Source: Ancylobacter sonchi (GTDB lineage: Bacteria > Pseudomonadota > Alphaproteobacteria > Rhizobiales > Xanthobacteraceae). From it: a DNA stretch of 64,000 bases. The position numbers and the translations under genes are program-made. Under the pieces are notes generated by a model. That model saw nothing but the letters and a program-made list of their open reading frames with translations, was not told the DNA's origin and made no database searches. Location of the stretch: assembly GCF_018390695.1 (NCBI RefSeq), contig NZ_JAHBGF010000020.1, positions 310,001-374,000 of the forward strand, read 5' to 3'. Numbering within the stretch: the first letter of the stretch is position 1; every line of letters begins with the position of its first letter. Shown here piece after piece: positions 48,818 through 57,956 of this stretch.

Positions 48818-49001
48818 CGCACGCACCGGAACTGGGGGGATTTCGACAATCGCTGCCATTCCTGTCGATGCGTCGGGAGGCCGGCAGCGCACCCGCCGGG
48901 TGGTACCCGGCCAGATTGCGAGCGGAATACCGAAGACCGTCTGTAAGATACCGGCTGTTTAAAGACGATGCGCCGATCCTGCAAGCCGGCCACCCGCAGG
49001 G

Positions 49002-49742
49002 TCAGGCGCCCTCCCGCCGCCGCCGCGTCCGCCGCACGGGTGCGGCAGGTGGAGCAGGTGGAGCAGGTGGAGCAGGTGGAGCGGGTGGAGCAGGTGGGAC
49101 AGGAGGGGCAGGCGGGTCGCGCTCGAACACCGCGAAGCTGGCGAAGGTGGTGTTGAGGTCGTTGAATTCGTCGAAGGGGTAAGGATGGGCCGGCCGGTCC
49201 ACCACCCGCCAGTCCGGCCGCTCGCGGGCGACCCAGCCGCTGAACCAGCGATGGCGGATATGCGGCACATGGCCGGGGCGGTCCCAGTCCGAGGCGTAGA
49301 CCAGCACGTGGCGCCGCGCCGAATCGAACAGCCGGCGCATGTAGCCGTCATAGATGTCGTCCTCGACGAGGTGGTAGATCACGTCGAGCGACAGCGCCAG
49401 ATCGTGTTCCGTCTGCGCCTCCGCTTCCGCCCGCGCATGGCCCGCGAAGGTCTCGAAGCGCCAGCCCGCCCGGTCGGCATAGCGCTCGCGGCAGGCGGCG
49501 ATCACCGTCGGCGAGACGTCGAGGCCGAGATAGCTGCGCGCCCGGAGCGCTTCGATCTGGTAGCCGTCGCCGCAGCCGAAATCGATGACGCTGCGCACCC
49601 CGTTCAGCCGGATGAAGCGGTTGACGAAGGCGGCCTTGTAGTTGGCGAGCAGCCCGCGCGAGCCGGCGCCGGAATGGCCGCCGGCGGCGTAGCGTCGTTC
49701 CCAGTAGCTCCCGGAGGAGAACGCTGCGGCGTCGTCGGCCAT
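49002..49742 (-). CDS. class I SAM-dependent methyltransferase with Pro-rich tail
   Basis: A 246-residue methyltransferase. Motif I is VIDFGCGDGYQIEAL near residue 49, followed by GLDVSPTVI and DLALSLDVIYHLVED. The ATG at 49742 has GGGAGG six bases upstream. The last 35 residues are a Pro-Pro-Ala tail encoded by 9-bp tandem repeats, ending in a basic cluster (RRTRRRR). Methylation of a sugar in the polysaccharide is likely. It is divergent from the giant glycosyltransferase, with a 21-bp hairpin between them. Confidence 0.85.
   Translation of the reverse strand: MADDAAAFSSGSYWERRYAAGGHSGAGSRGLLANYKAAFVNRFIRLNGVRSVIDFGCGDGYQIEALRARSYLGLDVSPTVIAACRERYADRAGWRFETFAGHARAEAEAQTEHDLALSLDVIYHLVEDDIYDGYMRRLFDSARRHVLVYASDWDRPGHVPHIRHRWFSGWVARERPDWRVVDRPAHPYPFDEFNDLNTTFASFAVFERDPPAPPVPPAPPAPPAPPAPPAPPAAPVRRTRRRREGA
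49045..49116. repeat. 9-bp tandem repeat, eight units
   Basis: Eight units of GCAGGTGGA; the first four (49045-49080) are identical and the last four have one to three changes. The unit length keeps the methyltransferase reading frame and encodes Pro-Pro-Ala repeats, so copy-number change would only lengthen or shorten the tail. Confidence 0.9.
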
Positions 49743-49756
49743 GATGCCTCCCGCGC

Positions 49757-49810
49757 GGCATGGCGCCCGCGTCGACCCGTCGAAGAACCGGTCGACGCGG
49801 GCGCCATGCC
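49757..49810. repeat. 21-bp perfect inverted repeat in a divergent promoter
   Basis: Arms at 49757-49777 and 49790-49810 are exact reverse complements, with a 12-base loop. Each arm contains GGCGCC and GTCGAC. It lies between the methyltransferase (start 49742, leftward) and the giant glycosyltransferase (start 49873, rightward), so it would be in the leader of either transcript. There is no T tract or flanking duplication pointing to a terminator or an insertion sequence. Confidence 0.85.
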
Positions 49811-49872
49811 CGGCTGCTTGGTTCTGTCGCCGGCTGTTGCTATAGCTGGCAGCGGCTTGCGGGGAGTTGTTC

Positions 49873-52800
49873 ATGCTGATTAAGGGTGATGTCAACGGTG
49901 TCCGGCCCTCCGGCGAGATTTGGGGCTGGTTGCTCGACGCTGATTCTCCCGACACCACGCTGATCGTCCGCGTTTCGATCGCTGGCTACGAATTCGAGAT
50001 CCCGGCGGACGTACACCGCCCCGACATCGCCAAGGGCTTCGGCGGCCACGGCAATCACGGCTTCGTCTTCGTGCCGCCGCCGTCCATTCCCCCCGGCCAG
50101 CACGAGGTGGAGATCGCCGCCGCCGCCGACGGCTCCGTCGTGCCGCGCGGCCAGTTCGCCCTGAATATCGGCGAGCGCGACGGGCGGCTGCGGGCGCGCA
50201 TCGTCACCTTCACCGCCGAGCGCATCACCGGCTGGGCCTATGATTCCGAGGACCTCGCCCAGTCGCTCGTGCTGCAGATGTTCGTCGACCATAAACCGGC
50301 AAAGGATGTCGCCTGCGACGTCGTGCGCAAGGATGTCGACGGCCAGGCCGGCACGGCGCTGCGGGTCGGCTTTCACACCGGCCTGCCGCTGGAGTTCTGG
50401 GATGGCGAGACTCATCGCCTGACGCTGAAGGAGCGCCGCTCGGGCCGCCTCATCCATGATGGCTGGCTGCGTACCGATCCGACACGGTTCACCGTGCAGG
50501 GCCGGCCCTTCCATGGCGAGGTCGCCGAGTTCGGCGCCGCCGGCATCGCCGGCTGGGTGACCGACATGGGTCGCCCGCTGACCGTCGAGCTGGAGATCGA
50601 CGGCATCCTCGTCGCCCGGCAGGAGGCCGGCCACGCGGTGCAGCTCGACATGCGGCGCAATGCCGGCTTCCGCTTCAACGCGCTGCCGGCCGGCATCTTC
50701 GACGATGCCGAGCACGAGGTCGCCGTCTATGTGCTGGCCGGCGAGCGTGCCTTGCTCGGCGGGCGCAAGGTGAAGTTCGCCCGGGCCAATGCCCCCCGTC
50801 TGGTCGGCGAGGTCGAGCCGCTCGCCGCCGGCCGGCTGGCCGGCTGGGCGATCGAGGCCTCGGCGCCGGAGCTGCCGCTGGAACTCAGCCTCGTCGTCGA
50901 CGGCGTCGAGGTGCAGACCGTCGCCACCCGCCCCGGCAGCGAGCCGCGCGGCCGCTTCGAATTCGTGCTGCCGGCCGGCGCCACCGCCGAGAACTGGCTG
51001 GCGTCGCGGATCGAGATCGCCAATCTCGCGCGTGGCCTGACGCTGTCGCTCGATGGCCGCAATCCGATCGTCGACAGCCTGCGCGCCCGGCTGGAGCCCG
51101 GTGCCGGCGGCCATGTGCTGGTGCTCGCCTCCGGCGCGCCGATCCCCGCGCGGGTCAAGGTCGACCTGCTCGAGGACCAGGCGGTGCGCCACAGCCTCGA
51201 CCTCGCGGTGGCGGATGATCCGTTCGCCGCCCGCGCCGGCCTCGGCCGCCTCGATGTCGACAAGGTGCTGTCCCGGCTCACCCATGTGCGGGTCGGCGGG
51301 CAGGCGGTGCCGCTCACCGGCGTGCCCGGCGTCGCCGAGACCGCGACCCCGGTGCAGGGCTCGGCCGGCCGCTCGCCCGGCGCGGCGCTGCCGATCCTCG
51401 ATCCGCGCGTGCGCCGGCGGCTCAGCGACCTCGCCCGCGGTGAGGTGGCACCGGAAGGCGACGTGGCGCGGCCGGATTATGCCGGCGTCTGGCGCTTCGC
51501 GCCGCCCGCCATCGTCGAGGGCTGGGTGGTCGACCTCGCCAATCCCGCCGACCCGCTGGAAATCGAGCTGCTGATCGACGGCACGCCGGTGCTGCGCGGC
51601 TTCGCCAGCCAGCCGGTGCAGCCGCGCGAGGCGCAGTTCGGCTTCGAGCTGCCGGTCGGCTTCCGCTTCGACCTGTCGAGCCTGAACCTGCGCAAGGCGT
51701 CGCTGGCGCTGGTGGAGGCGCGGGTGGTCGGCGGCGGCACGCTGGTGCCGGGCCGGCCGCAGGTGGTCGATCTCGCCGGCATCCGCGTCACCGTCGGCCG
51801 CGTCGGCGACATCGATTCCCTCGCCGCCGCCGGCCGTGTCGCCGAGGCCTATCTCCTCGCCCGCTCCATTGCGCGCGGCGGCGGCCGCGCCGCCCTGCAC
51901 CGCTTCCTGGCGCTGGATTTCGCGCTGCGCGCGCGCTGGCACGATTACGACACCTTCCTCGCCTCCTGGGGCGAGGGCGCCGCGCGCGGCTTTCTCACCG
52001 CGCTGCAGGACGCCTGGCGCCTGCGGGTGGTGGAGGCAAAGCCCGACGCGGTCGATCTCGCCGCCCGTGGCGAATTGCCGGCGACCTACGCGCCGCTGCT
52101 GGCGGCGGTCGCCCCGGCCGCACCGCTCGATCCCGGCGCCGCCTTCGACGCGGCGGCGCTCTGGCTGACGCTGGAGCAGCTGCCTTCGGCGGAGGAGGGG
52201 CCGTCGGTGCCCGGCGAGGTCGCCGTGGTGGTGCCGCGCGCCGCCCTCGGCGAGGAGGAGCGGGCGCATCTCGCCGCGCTTGCCGGGCTGGGCTGCCGGG
52301 TGATCTCCGCCGCCGAGGCGCCGGCGCAGGACGCCGCCGCGCTTGCCGGCTTCATCGAGGCCTCGGCGAAGGGATGCCGCTGCTTCGTGGTACTGCGCGA
52401 GGTGCGCCGCCTGCCGGCGCCGGCGCTGGGCTACTGGCCGCGCCTGATCGCCACCGGCGGGGCCGGCGTCGGTTCGCTCATGCGCTTTGCCGATACGCCG
52501 GCCAACGCGCTGTCCACCGGGCTGCTGCCCCGCGAATCCGACGCGGCGGTACGCATCTGCGCCGATGCCGCCACCGCCGCAGCGGCACTGGTCGATGGCG
52601 GTGCGCTCGTCTCGCCGGCCGAGGCGTGGGGCGGCATGGAATTCCCGGTCGGCGCCGCCGTCGCCGTCGAGGCGGCCTATGCCGCTCCGAGCTGCGTGGT
52701 GGTGCATGATTTCGGCACCGAGGCCCGTTTCGCGCTGCCCGCCGGCGCCCGCCTCGTCACGGCGGGAGAGGTCGAGGGCATCGCCGCCGCCCTGGCCGGA

Positions 52801-55125
52801 CTGGCCGAAGCCGGCCTGCCGCCGGCGACGCCGATCGTCGTGCTGTCCCGCCTGTTCCAGTATCCGCCCGATTACGTGTCGCGCTGCCGCCGCGAGTTCA
52901 TCATGGCGGGCGAGCGCTCGGTGGTGACCAGCGCGCTGCGCTATGCCCCGGCGTCCGGGGAGTTCACGCTGACCGCCAGCTCGCCGGTGCCGACCGGCTT
53001 CCTCGGGCTGGTCGCGCGCGGCTGCTACCGGCTGTCCGACCTCGTCGCCACCGTCAGGCGCTTCCCCGGCGGTGACGTCGCCGGGCTGGTGATGGCGAGC
53101 GAGCACCCGTTCCGGCTGGTCGGCGAGGGTGATTCCGCGCTGGCGCTGGTCAATGACGCCGCCGCCCGCCCTCTGCTGCGGCAGTTCGCGCAGGACGTCA
53201 CGGCGCGGGAGATGGGCTTTGCCGCCCATGTGCTGGAGAACTGGGCCGGGGCGGCCGAATCCGTCGGCATGATGCAGCCACCCAGCCCGGCCGACGACGT
53301 CGCGCTGGTCAGTGCGTTGGCGCTCGGCCTGGACGCCACCGCCGAGCAGCGGCAGGCGTCCGGCTTCTTCGCCCGGCTGGAGGCCGCAGCGCGGCGCGGC
53401 CATCTGGCCGTGGTGGACACCTATCTGCGCGCCTGCCTCGCCCAGCCGGCCGAGTTGCTGCGGCTCGACGACGAAGGCCTGCTCGGCCTGCTGGCCTGCT
53501 GCAAGGCGCTTGGCCTGCAGGGCGAGGCCGGCCGGGCCCTGCACCTCAACGTCGCCGCGCTGGCGGCGCGCTCGCCGGATCTGGTGCTTCCGCTGTTCGA
53601 GACGGTGGCGATGGCACTGCCGCCGGCCGACGTCACCGCGGTGCTGATGGCGGCGGCGGCCGATATCCTGCCGCAACCGCAGCCACGTGCCGCCGCCCGG
53701 CTGGTCGCCGCCTGCCGGCGCTACGCCTCGCCGCTCACCATGGCGCTGCTGGTCGGCATGATCGAGCGTTCCGGCCATCGCGACCTGCTCGGCGATGCCG
53801 ATGTTGCCGCTACCATCGGCGCGGCGCTGGCCGGCGGCGAGGACGCCACGCTCGGCGCCCATGACGAGGAGGGGGCGGCGGTGCGCTTCACCCCGCCGCT
53901 GGTCGACCGGCTCATCGCCGCGCTGCTGGCCGGCGAGGCGGACCGCTTCGCCCGGCTGCTCAACATCTATTTCGCCGAGCGCCGCGATCCCGGCCGGCTG
54001 CTGGCGCAGCTGCGCACCTACACCTACGAGATCACCCGGCTCGGCGTTCCCGCCGGCGCGGTGCGCTACCCGCCCGACGCGGCGCCGGAGCAGATGCTGG
54101 CGCTCGCCATCCTGCTCGACGACCGCGTCGCCATCCGCCATCTCGACGGCGCCCGTCTCGACAGCCTGGAATCCACCAGCGACCCGCACGGCATCGTCGC
54201 CGCCAGCTATCGCCACAACATGAAGCCGCTGGAGCGGGCCTTCGCGCGCTGGGGGCTGGACCATGGCGTGGCGCCGCTCGGCTTTGCCGGCGAGGAGATC
54301 GGCGCGCTGTTCGAGAACTTCGCCGGCCAGAAGCTGCCGCCGGCGGCGGTGGTCGACCATGGCCGGGTCAGCGTCATTGTCACCGCCTACAATCCCGAGC
54401 TGCCGCTGCTCGCCGCCGCGCTGGAGTCGCTGACGCGGCAGACCTACCGCAACCTCGAGATCATCCTGGTCGACGACGCCAGCGACGAGGTAGCCTCGGC
54501 GGCGATCGAGGAATTGGCGGCGCGCGATCCGCGCATCGTGTTCCTGCGCCAGCCGCGCAATGGCGGCCCCTATGCCGCCCGCAACCGCGCGCTGGAGGTC
54601 GCCATCGGCGACTTCATCGCCATCCATGACGGCGACGACTACGCCCATCCCCAGCGGCTGGAGGTGCAGGTCGGCGCGCTGGCGCGCTCGTCGATCCTCA
54701 AGCTGTGCACCACCGCGCATCTGCGCATCGACCGGCTCGCCCGCCTTCAGTTCGAGCACACGCTCGATCTGCTCGGCGACGGCACCATGACCTCGCTGTT
54801 CCGCCGCGAGGTGTTCGAGGTGATCGGCGGCTTCGCGCCGGTGCGCTCGCGCGGCGACGTCGAGTTCCGCGAGCGGCTCGAGGCCGCCTATGGCGCGCAT
54901 GTGCACGTGCATGTCGAGTGCCCGCTCACCTTCTGCTACGCCACGCCGGCCAGCCTCTCCAATGCGGTGGCGCGCCGCCTGCCGGAATATCTCGCGCTGT
55001 TCCGCGAGGCGTTCGACCGGCGGGTGCGGGTGCCGGTGCTGGGCGGGCAGCGGGTGGCCGCGACGGCCGATGGCGTGCCGATCCCCTGGCCGCTGCGCGC
55101 GGAAAACCGGTTGGCGCAGGGTTAG
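49873..55125 (+). CDS. giant glycosyltransferase with tandem Gly-Trp modules
   Basis: A 1,750-residue protein. Residues 1 to about 640 hold five or six tandem Gly-Trp modules (EIWGWLLD, RITGWAYD, GIAGWVTD, RLAGWAIE, IVEGWVVD). The middle (about 640-1490) is Ala- and Leu-rich and I cannot assign it. Residues about 1497-1700 are a GT2 domain: VSVIVTAYNPELPLL, IILVDDASDE, and a DxD-type metal site in HDGDDYAHPQR. No signal or membrane segment is evident. The ATG at 49873 has GGGGAG six bases upstream and is better than the TTG at 49867. It precedes a second GT2 gene. A large polymerase or a scaffolded transferase is possible. Confidence 0.85.
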   Translation: MLIKGDVNGVRPSGEIWGWLLDADSPDTTLIVRVSIAGYEFEIPADVHRPDIAKGFGGHGNHGFVFVPPPSIPPGQHEVEIAAAADGSVVPRGQFALNIGERDGRLRARIVTFTAERITGWAYDSEDLAQSLVLQMFVDHKPAKDVACDVVRKDVDGQAGTALRVGFHTGLPLEFWDGETHRLTLKERRSGRLIHDGWLRTDPTRFTVQGRPFHGEVAEFGAAGIAGWVTDMGRPLTVELEIDGILVARQEAGHAVQLDMRRNAGFRFNALPAGIFDDAEHEVAVYVLAGERALLGGRKVKFARANAPRLVGEVEPLAAGRLAGWAIEASAPELPLELSLVVDGVEVQTVATRPGSEPRGRFEFVLPAGATAENWLASRIEIANLARGLTLSLDGRNPIVDSLRARLEPGAGGHVLVLASGAPIPARVKVDLLEDQAVRHSLDLAVADDPFAARAGLGRLDVDKVLSRLTHVRVGGQAVPLTGVPGVAETATPVQGSAGRSPGAALPILDPRVRRRLSDLARGEVAPEGDVARPDYAGVWRFAPPAIVEGWVVDLANPADPLEIELLIDGTPVLRGFASQPVQPREAQFGFELPVGFRFDLSSLNLRKASLALVEARVVGGGTLVPGRPQVVDLAGIRVTVGRVGDIDSLAAAGRVAEAYLLARSIARGGGRAALHRFLALDFALRARWHDYDTFLASWGEGAARGFLTALQDAWRLRVVEAKPDAVDLAARGELPATYAPLLAAVAPAAPLDPGAAFDAAALWLTLEQLPSAEEGPSVPGEVAVVVPRAALGEEERAHLAALAGLGCRVISAAEAPAQDAAALAGFIEASAKGCRCFVVLREVRRLPAPALGYWPRLIATGGAGVGSLMRFADTPANALSTGLLPRESDAAVRICADAATAAAALVDGGALVSPAEAWGGMEFPVGAAVAVEAAYAAPSCVVVHDFGTEARFALPAGARLVTAGEVEGIAAALAGLAEAGLPPATPIVVLSRLFQYPPDYVSRCRREFIMAGERSVVTSALRYAPASGEFTLTASSPVPTGFLGLVARGCYRLSDLVATVRRFPGGDVAGLVMASEHPFRLVGEGDSALALVNDAAARPLLRQFAQDVTAREMGFAAHVLENWAGAAESVGMMQPPSPADDVALVSALALGLDATAEQRQASGFFARLEAAARRGHLAVVDTYLRACLAQPAELLRLDDEGLLGLLACCKALGLQGEAGRALHLNVAALAARSPDLVLPLFETVAMALPPADVTAVLMAAAADILPQPQPRAAARLVAACRRYASPLTMALLVGMIERSGHRDLLGDADVAATIGAALAGGEDATLGAHDEEGAAVRFTPPLVDRLIAALLAGEADRFARLLNIYFAERRDPGRLLAQLRTYTYEITRLGVPAGAVRYPPDAAPEQMLALAILLDDRVAIRHLDGARLDSLESTSDPHGIVAASYRHNMKPLERAFARWGLDHGVAPLGFAGEEIGALFENFAGQKLPPAAVVDHGRVSVIVTAYNPELPLLAAALESLTRQTYRNLEIILVDDASDEVASAAIEELAARDPRIVFLRQPRNGGPYAARNRALEVAIGDFIAIHDGDDYAHPQRLEVQVGALARSSILKLCTTAHLRIDRLARLQFEHTLDLLGDGTMTSLFRREVFEVIGGFAPVRSRGDVEFRERLEAAYGAHVHVHVECPLTFCYATPASLSNAVARRLPEYLALFREAFDRRVRVPVLGGQRVAATADGVPIPWPLRAENRLAQG

Positions 55126-55175
55126 CCCCGTGCGCGCCCCCGCCCGTTCAGCATGCCCCGGCTCGGAGTGAGTAC

Positions 55176-55946
55176 ATGGAAAAGGTCATCATTGGGCTCA
55201 CCTCGATCCGGGCCCGCCAGGACAAGCTGCACCTGACGCTGGCGAGCCTCTTGCAGCAGGACTACCCGGATTTCGAGGTCCGCGTCTTCACCTCGCGCGA
55301 GCCCTATCTGCTCGACGAGGGGATGGAGGGCATTCCCCCGGCCTGCCGCGAGCTGTCGGCCGATCCGCGGCTGCGCTGGTTCCGGGTGCCGAATTCCGGC
55401 CCTTATCGCAAGCTGCTGCCGATCCTCGCCGATCCGCTGGCGCAGGAAAGCCTGATCGCCACCGCCGACGACGACACCATCTATCCCGCGCACTGGCTGT
55501 CGACGCTGGTGCACTATTATCGCCGGCACCGCTGCATCATCGCGTTTCGCGGCCATCGCATGGTGAAGGGCGAGGGCAGCTTCCTGCCCTATCGCTACTG
55601 GACCAACCAGACCATCGCCGACAATCCCGGCGTGTTCCTGCTGCCGACCGGCAAGGACGGCGTGCTCTACCGCCCGTCCTTCTTCCATCCCGGCGTGCTC
55701 GACGTGGTCTCGGCGATGAAGGCGGCGCCGACGGCGGATGATCTGTGGTTCAAGTGGCACAGCGCGGTCAATGGCGTGCCGGTCTATGTGGTGTATCCCG
55801 ACTACCGGGTGGCCAGCCTGCCCGACACCAATGAGGGCGCCTCGCTGTTCCGCGACTTCAACGAGGGCGGCGCCAATGACGGCGCCATCGCGGCGCTGGA
55901 GACCTATGCCGACGGCCGGCTCGGCACCACGCTGGCGCGGCTCTAG
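55176..55946 (+). CDS. GT2-like glycosyltransferase
   Basis: A 256-residue GT-A-type protein: the N-terminus KVIIGLTSIRARQDKLHLTLASLLQQ is a standard opening, and the metal-binding acidic cluster is IATADDDTIYPAHWL near residue 105. The chosen ATG follows a GGAG; the upstream open frame is shadow of the giant gene. It is 50 bases downstream of the giant glycosyltransferase on the same strand and probably co-transcribed. The domain is short for GT2, lacking a membrane or long C-terminal part. Confidence 0.82.
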   Translation: MEKVIIGLTSIRARQDKLHLTLASLLQQDYPDFEVRVFTSREPYLLDEGMEGIPPACRELSADPRLRWFRVPNSGPYRKLLPILADPLAQESLIATADDDTIYPAHWLSTLVHYYRRHRCIIAFRGHRMVKGEGSFLPYRYWTNQTIADNPGVFLLPTGKDGVLYRPSFFHPGVLDVVSAMKAAPTADDLWFKWHSAVNGVPVYVVYPDYRVASLPDTNEGASLFRDFNEGGANDGAIAALETYADGRLGTTLARL

Positions 55947-55970
55947 CCGTCAAGACGGGCCACCGCCGCC

Positions 55971-56315
55971 TCAGAGCGAGGCGGCCACCAGCTCCTCGCA
56001 GGGCAGCAGCTTGGCGTGCACCGCGGTCAGCTCGATCGGCGGCTCCATCACGCCCGCCGCCATGGCCGGCGCGGCGAAAGGCTCGGCGGTCGCCGCCGCG
56101 GCGGCGATGGTCAGCCGGTTGTAGGAGCACAGCGCCTGAGCCAGCGAGGCACTGCCGGCCAGCATCAGGCCGACCATCAGGAAGGCGACGAAGCGCGCCC
56201 CGAGATCCACCGGGGCGGGACGGCGCGCCGCCGCGAGCGGCGCCGGCTGGGCCAAATCGATCCGGTCAAGGTCGATCCGGGCGAGGTCGATCCGGTCGAG
56301 GGTGAGGGGGTCCAT
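55971..56315 (-). CDS. small membrane protein with RIDLD repeats
   Basis: An unrecognised 114-residue protein. Residues 6-21 are made of a 15-bp tandem repeat (DRIDL-ARIDL-DRIDL). A membrane helix follows at about residues 38-58 (FVAFLMVGLMLAGSASLAQAL), then a short Ala-rich tail with two cysteines. The ATG at 56315 has a GGAAAG upstream; an ATG at 56345 is the alternative. It is convergent with the GT2 gene. Coding status is moderately supported. Confidence 0.5.
   Translation of the reverse strand: MDPLTLDRIDLARIDLDRIDLAQPAPLAAARRPAPVDLGARFVAFLMVGLMLAGSASLAQALCSYNRLTIAAAAATAEPFAAPAMAAGVMEPPIELTAVHAKLLPCEELVAASL
56257..56301. repeat. 15-bp tandem repeat, three units
   Basis: Three units of TCGATCCGG(T/G)C(A/G)AGG, differing at two positions, inside the small membrane-protein gene; each unit encodes five residues (RIDLD/A). 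Confidence 0.8.
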
Positions 56316-56665
56316 GGCTGCTTTCCGCTGCTGTCCGATATCCATTGAGCGCAGCATAAGGCAGATGCCGCTGCGGCATTAGTCGGGCGGGATTGCATGG
56401 ATCTATATCCGTCGTTCATCAATTGACGCGGATGTGATCGTTCTGCGGTAAAGGCGCGCCCGGCTGCGGACCGCCGCAAATACCCGGGCTCTCTCGGTTT
56501 CGCCGTGACGGAGCCGTGCGTTGCGCGCAAAAGCGCGGCTTCCGGAAAGCCGCCGCGCTCCCCATTTCCTACGGTGATGGCATTGGCCGATCACGCGCTG
56601 CCGGCGAGGCCATGCCGGTGGCGCGGGGTGGCTAAGTCCATGACGGACCGAAGGAGTCCGATCCC
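56316..56665. other. divergent non-coding region with palindrome
   Basis: About 350 bases between the two small membrane-protein genes, less GC-rich around 56380-56450. It contains a perfect palindrome ATGCCGC-T-GCGGCAT (56365-56379), a possible regulator site, and a TTGACG near 56423 that could be a -35 element for the rightward gene. No other gene is supported here. Confidence 0.45.
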
Positions 56666-56887
56666 ATGTCTGATCTCTCTTTGCTGCATCCCGATCGCCC
56701 GCACGAGAACCCCAGCCGTAGCCGCCGCCATGGCAAGAAATCATTGCCGGCGATGACCGACAAGGCGCTGCACGGCCGGGCAGCCCGGCCCGGCGCCGAG
56801 GTGCCGCTGCCCGTCGCCGTGCGGGTCCTCGTCTGGCTGGCGGGCCTGGTGATTGTCGCCGGCCTCGTGGTCGCCTGGATCCGCTGA
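56666..56887 (+). CDS. small single-pass membrane protein
   Basis: A 73-residue protein with a basic, soluble N-terminal half (SRSRRHGKKS near residue 20) and one C-terminal membrane helix (VLVWLAGLVIVAGLVVAWI), so it would be tail-anchored. AAGGAG lies nine bases before the ATG. I do not recognise a family. It is convergent with the LigD-like gene. Confidence 0.6.
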   Translation: MSDLSLLHPDRPHENPSRSRRHGKKSLPAMTDKALHGRAARPGAEVPLPVAVRVLVWLAGLVIVAGLVVAWIR

Positions 56888-56951
56888 GGCGGCGATAGCC
56901 CGGGGCCGCTTCCGGAAGCCCATCTGAAATCGTCGCCGATCACCTCTGCCG

Positions 56952-57845
56952 TCACCGCGCCGTCGGCAGCGGTCGCGCCGCCGCGCGAAAATCCTTCCAC
57001 GGATCGGCGGCGCGTTCGGCGAGCCGCGCCGGCGCATTGCCGAGCGTGAACGCGGCGGCGCTGGTGGTGGCGTCGAGTTCCTCCCAGGCGATGGGCATGG
57101 CGACCGCCGCTCCCGGCCGGGCGCGGGTGGAATAGGGCGCCACGGCGGTGGCGCCGCGCGCATTGCGCAGATAGTCGATGAAGATCCGCCCGCCGCGCTT
57201 CGCCTTGGTCGCCACGGCGAGAAAGCGGTCGGGATCGTCGGCCGCCATGGCGTCGGCCACCGCCCGCGCATAGGCCTTCGCCGCCGGCCAGCCGGCCTTG
57301 GGCGCCAGCGGCGCCACCACATGCAGGCCCTTGCCGCCGGAGGTCTTCACCAAGGCGCCGAGCCCGTCGGCCTCCAGCCGGGCGCGCACCGCCCGCGCAC
57401 CGGCGATCACCTGCGGCCAGGTCACCCCGTCGCCGGGGTCGAGGTCGAAGATCAGCATGTCCGGTTCTTCCAGCCCGGCGAGCGGCGCCCCCCAGGGGTG
57501 GATCTCCAGCGTGCCGGCCTGCACCAGCGCGATCAGCCCGTCGAGGTCGTCGATGGCCAGCAGCTTCTCGCCGCCCAGCTTGTCGCCGTCCCTGTCCTGC
57601 GGGTCGTCGATCTGGCGGATCGCGCTGTCGATGCCGCGCCAGGCGTGCTTCTGGAAGAAGCAGGCCTCGATGATGCCGTCCGGGCAGCGCAGCAGGGCGA
57701 GCGGCCGGCCCACCACGAAAGGGGCGATGAAGCGCCAGACCCGCGCGTAATAGTCGGCGAGCTCCTGCTTGGTGACGCCGTCCTGCGGCCAGTACAACCG
57801 GTCGGGATGGGTAAGCGTCACCCGCGAGGTCGGCGTCCCGCTCAT
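56952..57845 (-). CDS. LigD-type polymerase/primase domain protein
   Basis: A 297-residue stand-alone polymerase domain of bacterial DNA ligase D (archaeo-eukaryotic primase fold). It opens with VTLTHPDRLYWPQDGVTKQELADYY, has the metal-binding DLDPGDGV near residue 135 and KTSGGKGLHVV near residue 166, and ends in the usual PIAWEELD segment. Such proteins fill gaps and add nucleotides in non-homologous end joining with Ku and a ligase; neither is in the window. The ligase and phosphoesterase domains of full LigD are absent by design rather than truncated, since both ends of the domain are intact. Confidence 0.93.
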   Translation of the reverse strand: MSGTPTSRVTLTHPDRLYWPQDGVTKQELADYYARVWRFIAPFVVGRPLALLRCPDGIIEACFFQKHAWRGIDSAIRQIDDPQDRDGDKLGGEKLLAIDDLDGLIALVQAGTLEIHPWGAPLAGLEEPDMLIFDLDPGDGVTWPQVIAGARAVRARLEADGLGALVKTSGGKGLHVVAPLAPKAGWPAAKAYARAVADAMAADDPDRFLAVATKAKRGGRIFIDYLRNARGATAVAPYSTRARPGAAVAMPIAWEELDATTSAAAFTLGNAPARLAERAADPWKDFRAAARPLPTAR

Positions 57846-57956
57846 CGGCTGTCCTCCCGCTCCGGGGCAGCCGGGCCGGCCGGCTCCCCCGCGCGATGTC
57901 CCGCGCGCTCCTCAACGTGGGGAGCGCGCCGGTGTTCCGGGAGGGGGCGCCGTCGA

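Noticed and set aside
49840..54912. A 1,690-residue open frame on the minus strand
   Set aside because: It is antisense to the giant glycosyltransferase, has no recognisable domain, and its composition (His/Gly/Arg-rich) is typical of GC-rich shadow frames.
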